From: Eubacteriales bacterium
GTDB lineage: Bacteria > Bacillota > Clostridia > Christensenellales > SZUA-584
Length of the DNA: 16,139 nt
Assembly (NCBI GenBank): GCA_028711205.1
Contig: JAQTSP010000025.1
Coordinates: 1-16,139 of the forward strand
Direction of reading: 5' to 3'
Part shown: positions 14,195-16,139 of the stretch, in pieces
Numbering within the stretch: position 1 is the first letter of the stretch
How the letters are laid out: every line of letters starts with the position of its first letter
Position numbers and translations under genes: made by a program
The notes under the pieces: generated by a model
Databases searched by the model: none
Told to the model about the DNA's origin: nothing
What the model saw: only the letters and a program-made list of their open reading frames with translations

Positions 14195-15421
14195 TCAATG
14201 CGTAGGGACCCGGCTTGGCGGCAGCGGGTTCGGCACAAGTTTGAGCGCCTTTGCCGGGCAGAGCGACGCGCAAAGTGAACACCCCATGCATTTTTCGATT
14301 GTAATGGACGGGTATCCGTCGACCATTTCAATGGCGTCGCAATGGCCGGGTTTTGCACAAATACCGCACTTTTTGCATTTGCTCTTGTCAAGTTCGGGCA
14401 CCACATAGCGGAATTCACAGGTCTCATGCGTCGCGATATATTTCAGCGCATGGCCGCGGAAGTCTTCTGTAGTCTGGTAGCCCATCTCTTCCATATATTG
14501 ATGCAAACGCTTATTCAGCGTATTGAAAATATCCCATCCGTGCCAGTAGATCGCTGTGCAGAGCGCTGTGGCCTTCGCGCCGCACAATATGGCCTCCACA
14601 CAGTCCTCCCAATCCATCAGTCCGCCGGAACCGACGATTTCAGCATCCTTTCTCTTCATGGAAAGCTGAGCGATATTCCTCAATGTAAACACCTTGTTTG
14701 CCGGGCCGCACAATCCAGAAAACGGCGCCGTCACATAATTCGCGTAAAGCGGCCTCCCGTCATGATAAATATCGACCCCGGGCAGTATCTGGGGAACGTT
14801 GGAAATGTCCACGCAATCTGCGCCTTCCTTCATGCACGCCTCGGCGACGGCGGTCATATCGGAAGCGGAAGGCGTCATTTTGACCATGATAGGCACCTTA
14901 ACCGCCTGCCTGACCGTTTTGACGATACCCGCCGCCACAAGCGGAGACTGTCCGCATATGGCGCCCAGCACCTGGTCCTCGTCTCCCTTGATATTGCCCA
15001 GCGCCTTTTGCATGAGCCCTATATTGGGGCAGCCCAGGTTTATTTCTATCATATCCGCGCCGGCAGCCTCCAGCGTTTTTGATATGTCGCCCCAGCTTTC
15101 GAGGTTGCCCCCCGATCCCATTGTATTTGCTATGATCGGAAGCCCTGATTCTTTCTTGCAGGCCTTGATCAGTTCCACACCTTCGTCAACAAGAAGCCTT
15201 GGGTCCGACGGATTTGTCAGAAATTGTTTTTGGGGATCGTTATAATAAAACGGCTTGGCTTCGTACGGGTGTTTTGTGACGATCGCCTTTAATATCACAG
15301 CGCCGGCGCCGACCTCCTCGGCTGTTTTTATCTGCTGTACGGTCCTGCTTGTTGATGCGGAAGCGACGACAAATGGATTTCTGCATTCAAGTGAACCGTA
15401 TGTTACGCTTAAATCTGGCAA
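14195..15421 (-). CDS. PreA-like dihydropyrimidine dehydrogenase-type flavoprotein with C-terminal 2x[4Fe-4S] domain
   Basis: The 408-aa protein joins a dihydroorotate dehydrogenase-like FMN barrel (about 1-310) to a C-terminal ferredoxin domain. 'INLGCPN' (127-133), 'ICGQSP' (155-160, matching the active-site Cys loop of dihydropyrimidine dehydrogenases), 'VKMTPSASDMTAVAEACMKEGADCVDISN' and 'GSGGLMDWEDCVEAILCGA' are the PreA/DPD hallmarks. Ferredoxin cysteines are at 349/352/355/361 and 378/381/384/388. The TTG at 15421 follows AGGAGAGGAG with a 9-nt spacer. In PreA-PreT enzymes this subunit reduces or oxidises the pyrimidine C5-C6 bond, with electrons from an NAD(P)H subunit; no PreT-like gene is in the window. 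It may act on a pyrimidine or a similar unsaturated substrate. Confidence 0.9.
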   Translation of the reverse strand: MPDLSVTYGSLECRNPFVVASASTSRTVQQIKTAEEVGAGAVILKAIVTKHPYEAKPFYYNDPQKQFLTNPSDPRLLVDEGVELIKACKKESGLPIIANTMGSGGNLESWGDISKTLEAAGADMIEINLGCPNIGLMQKALGNIKGDEDQVLGAICGQSPLVAAGIVKTVRQAVKVPIMVKMTPSASDMTAVAEACMKEGADCVDISNVPQILPGVDIYHDGRPLYANYVTAPFSGLCGPANKVFTLRNIAQLSMKRKDAEIVGSGGLMDWEDCVEAILCGAKATALCTAIYWHGWDIFNTLNKRLHQYMEEMGYQTTEDFRGHALKYIATHETCEFRYVVPELDKSKCKKCGICAKPGHCDAIEMVDGYPSITIEKCMGCSLCASLCPAKALKLVPNPLPPSRVPTH

Positions 15422-15462
15422 AATGATTTTCTCCTCTCCTGCTTTTTATCGTTTTAAAACTC

Positions 15463-16128
15463 TCAGATCAAACCCGAGGGCACCCGTTTTGGAAGGTATG
15501 CATACTTGTCTTTGAGATCGTATTTAACATACGCTTCTTCCAGGTTGTTCCTCATGGTTTCACTCATTTCATCGTAAAGGCTGTTGCCGCAGGAATCGAT
15601 ACCCACAATCAAGGGGCCAAGCCGGTTCACCTTCAGCACCCAGCAGGCTTCGGGCAGCCCCAGTTCCGTCCAGTATACATTTTCGACTGCTTCGATCTGC
15701 TCCGCATACATCGCCGCGCAGCCGCCCGTGGTGTTCAGAAAACAGGAGCCGACTTTTTTCATCGCCTCATGCGCGACTTTTGTCATCGTGCCTTTTCCCA
15801 CAGTGATACGGATACCCAGGTATTCGATCATTTTGGCGCCAAGCGGTGAAAAACGCGAACTCGTGGTAGACCCTGCCGATTTTACAACCCACATGTTTTT
15901 ATCTTCGATATACTCTGCAATGGGGCCGCAGTGCCACAACGCGCCGCCTATCAGTCCCTGAAAGGGGATCTCGGATATCTTTCCCTGCTCTGCCATATTC
16001 ACAACACGCCTGTGGCCCATATCCCGTAATGTATGGATAACACCGGAATAATAGACGATATCGCCCATTCTCAATTTTCTGATATCACTCTTCCTTAAGG
16101 TTAACTTCAGGTCGTATTCTTTAATCAT
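15463..16128 (-). CDS. Class I fumarase/tartrate dehydratase-type hydro-lyase, beta subunit (copy B)
   Basis: The 221-aa protein is a beta-type subunit: 'RKLRMGDIVYYSG' (17-29), the conserved 'TLRDMGHRR' (33-41), 'LWHCGPIAEY', 'GSTTSSRFSPLG' with Thr-Thr and Arg (Ser instead of the usual Pro before the threonines), and 'VGKGTMT' with the conserved Lys. Copy A lacks the RDxxH His. The ATG at 16128 is supported by an ATGA overlap: the frame at the very edge reads GAG TTA GAT AAA TGA, so an upstream gene, likely an alpha subunit, may end at 16125. The PreA-like gene begins 41 nt after its stop. It may pair with an off-window alpha subunit or with alpha copy B. Confidence 0.87.
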   Translation of the reverse strand: MIKEYDLKLTLRKSDIRKLRMGDIVYYSGVIHTLRDMGHRRVVNMAEQGKISEIPFQGLIGGALWHCGPIAEYIEDKNMWVVKSAGSTTSSRFSPLGAKMIEYLGIRITVGKGTMTKVAHEAMKKVGSCFLNTTGGCAAMYAEQIEAVENVYWTELGLPEACWVLKVNRLGPLIVGIDSCGNSLYDEMSETMRNNLEEAYVKYDLKDKYAYLPKRVPSGLI

Positions 16129-16139
16129 TTATCTAACTC

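Noticed and set aside
13466..14278. 270-codon plus-strand open frame opposite the amidohydrolase
   Set aside because: Shadow of a well-supported gene; no recognisable motif and no ribosome binding site.

Overview
The window looks like a piece of chromosome from an anaerobic, low-to-mid G+C Firmicute, most likely a clostridial lineage. Support for this: strong AGGAGG-type ribosome binding sites, consensus sigma-A promoters, several TTG starts, and a gene set of anaerobic flavo- and iron-sulfur proteins. The genus cannot be named from the sequence alone. No rRNA, tRNA, IS element or CRISPR array was seen.

Region 1 (1-4997): a six-gene minus-strand operon runs from 3812 down to 55. It encodes an Mrp/NBP35-type ATPase, a NifX/ORP-type small protein, two tandem MinD-type ATPases with inserted 2x[4Fe-4S] ferredoxin domains, a second NifX/ORP-type protein and a DUF134 HTH regulator. 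The content resembles the 'orange protein' (MrpORP) clusters of anaerobes, which are linked to Mo/Cu or Fe-S cofactor assembly. A second DUF134 gene is divergently transcribed (4015-4377), followed by a flavin-reductase-like flavoprotein (4488-4997). The ~200-bp divergent region has one consensus promoter per direction and two copies of a near-palindrome, TTGnCATATGnCAA, which is a strong candidate DUF134 operator.

Region 2 (5049-7294): a textbook extended -10 promoter drives a three-gene plus-strand operon. It encodes a 387-aa protein of unknown function with a beta-rich N-terminus, a 114-aa protein that is essentially four zinc ribbons, and a 221-aa multi-zinc-ribbon protein with a glycine-rich hydrophobic stretch. 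The function is unknown. A convergent minus-strand gene (7312-9342) encodes a YyaL/DUF255 thioredoxin-domain protein.

Region 3 (9343-9782) holds no intact gene. It contains a clear hairpin at the end of the downstream operon and a possible decayed 3' end of a membrane or surface protein.

Region 4 (9783-16139): a minus-strand catabolic-looking operon that enters from beyond the right edge. In transcription order: a class I fumarase/tartrate-dehydratase beta-type subunit, a PreA-like dihydropyrimidine-dehydrogenase-type flavoprotein with two [4Fe-4S] clusters, a DUF6282-type amidohydrolase, an alpha subunit, a second beta subunit, a second alpha subunit and an SDR oxidoreductase. The combination (C=C reduction or oxidation, hydrolysis, hydration or dehydration, alcohol/ketone redox) suggests anaerobic breakdown of an unsaturated or cyclic, perhaps amide-containing, acid. 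The substrate is unknown. The two alpha and two beta subunits have diverged from each other at motif positions that are normally conserved.
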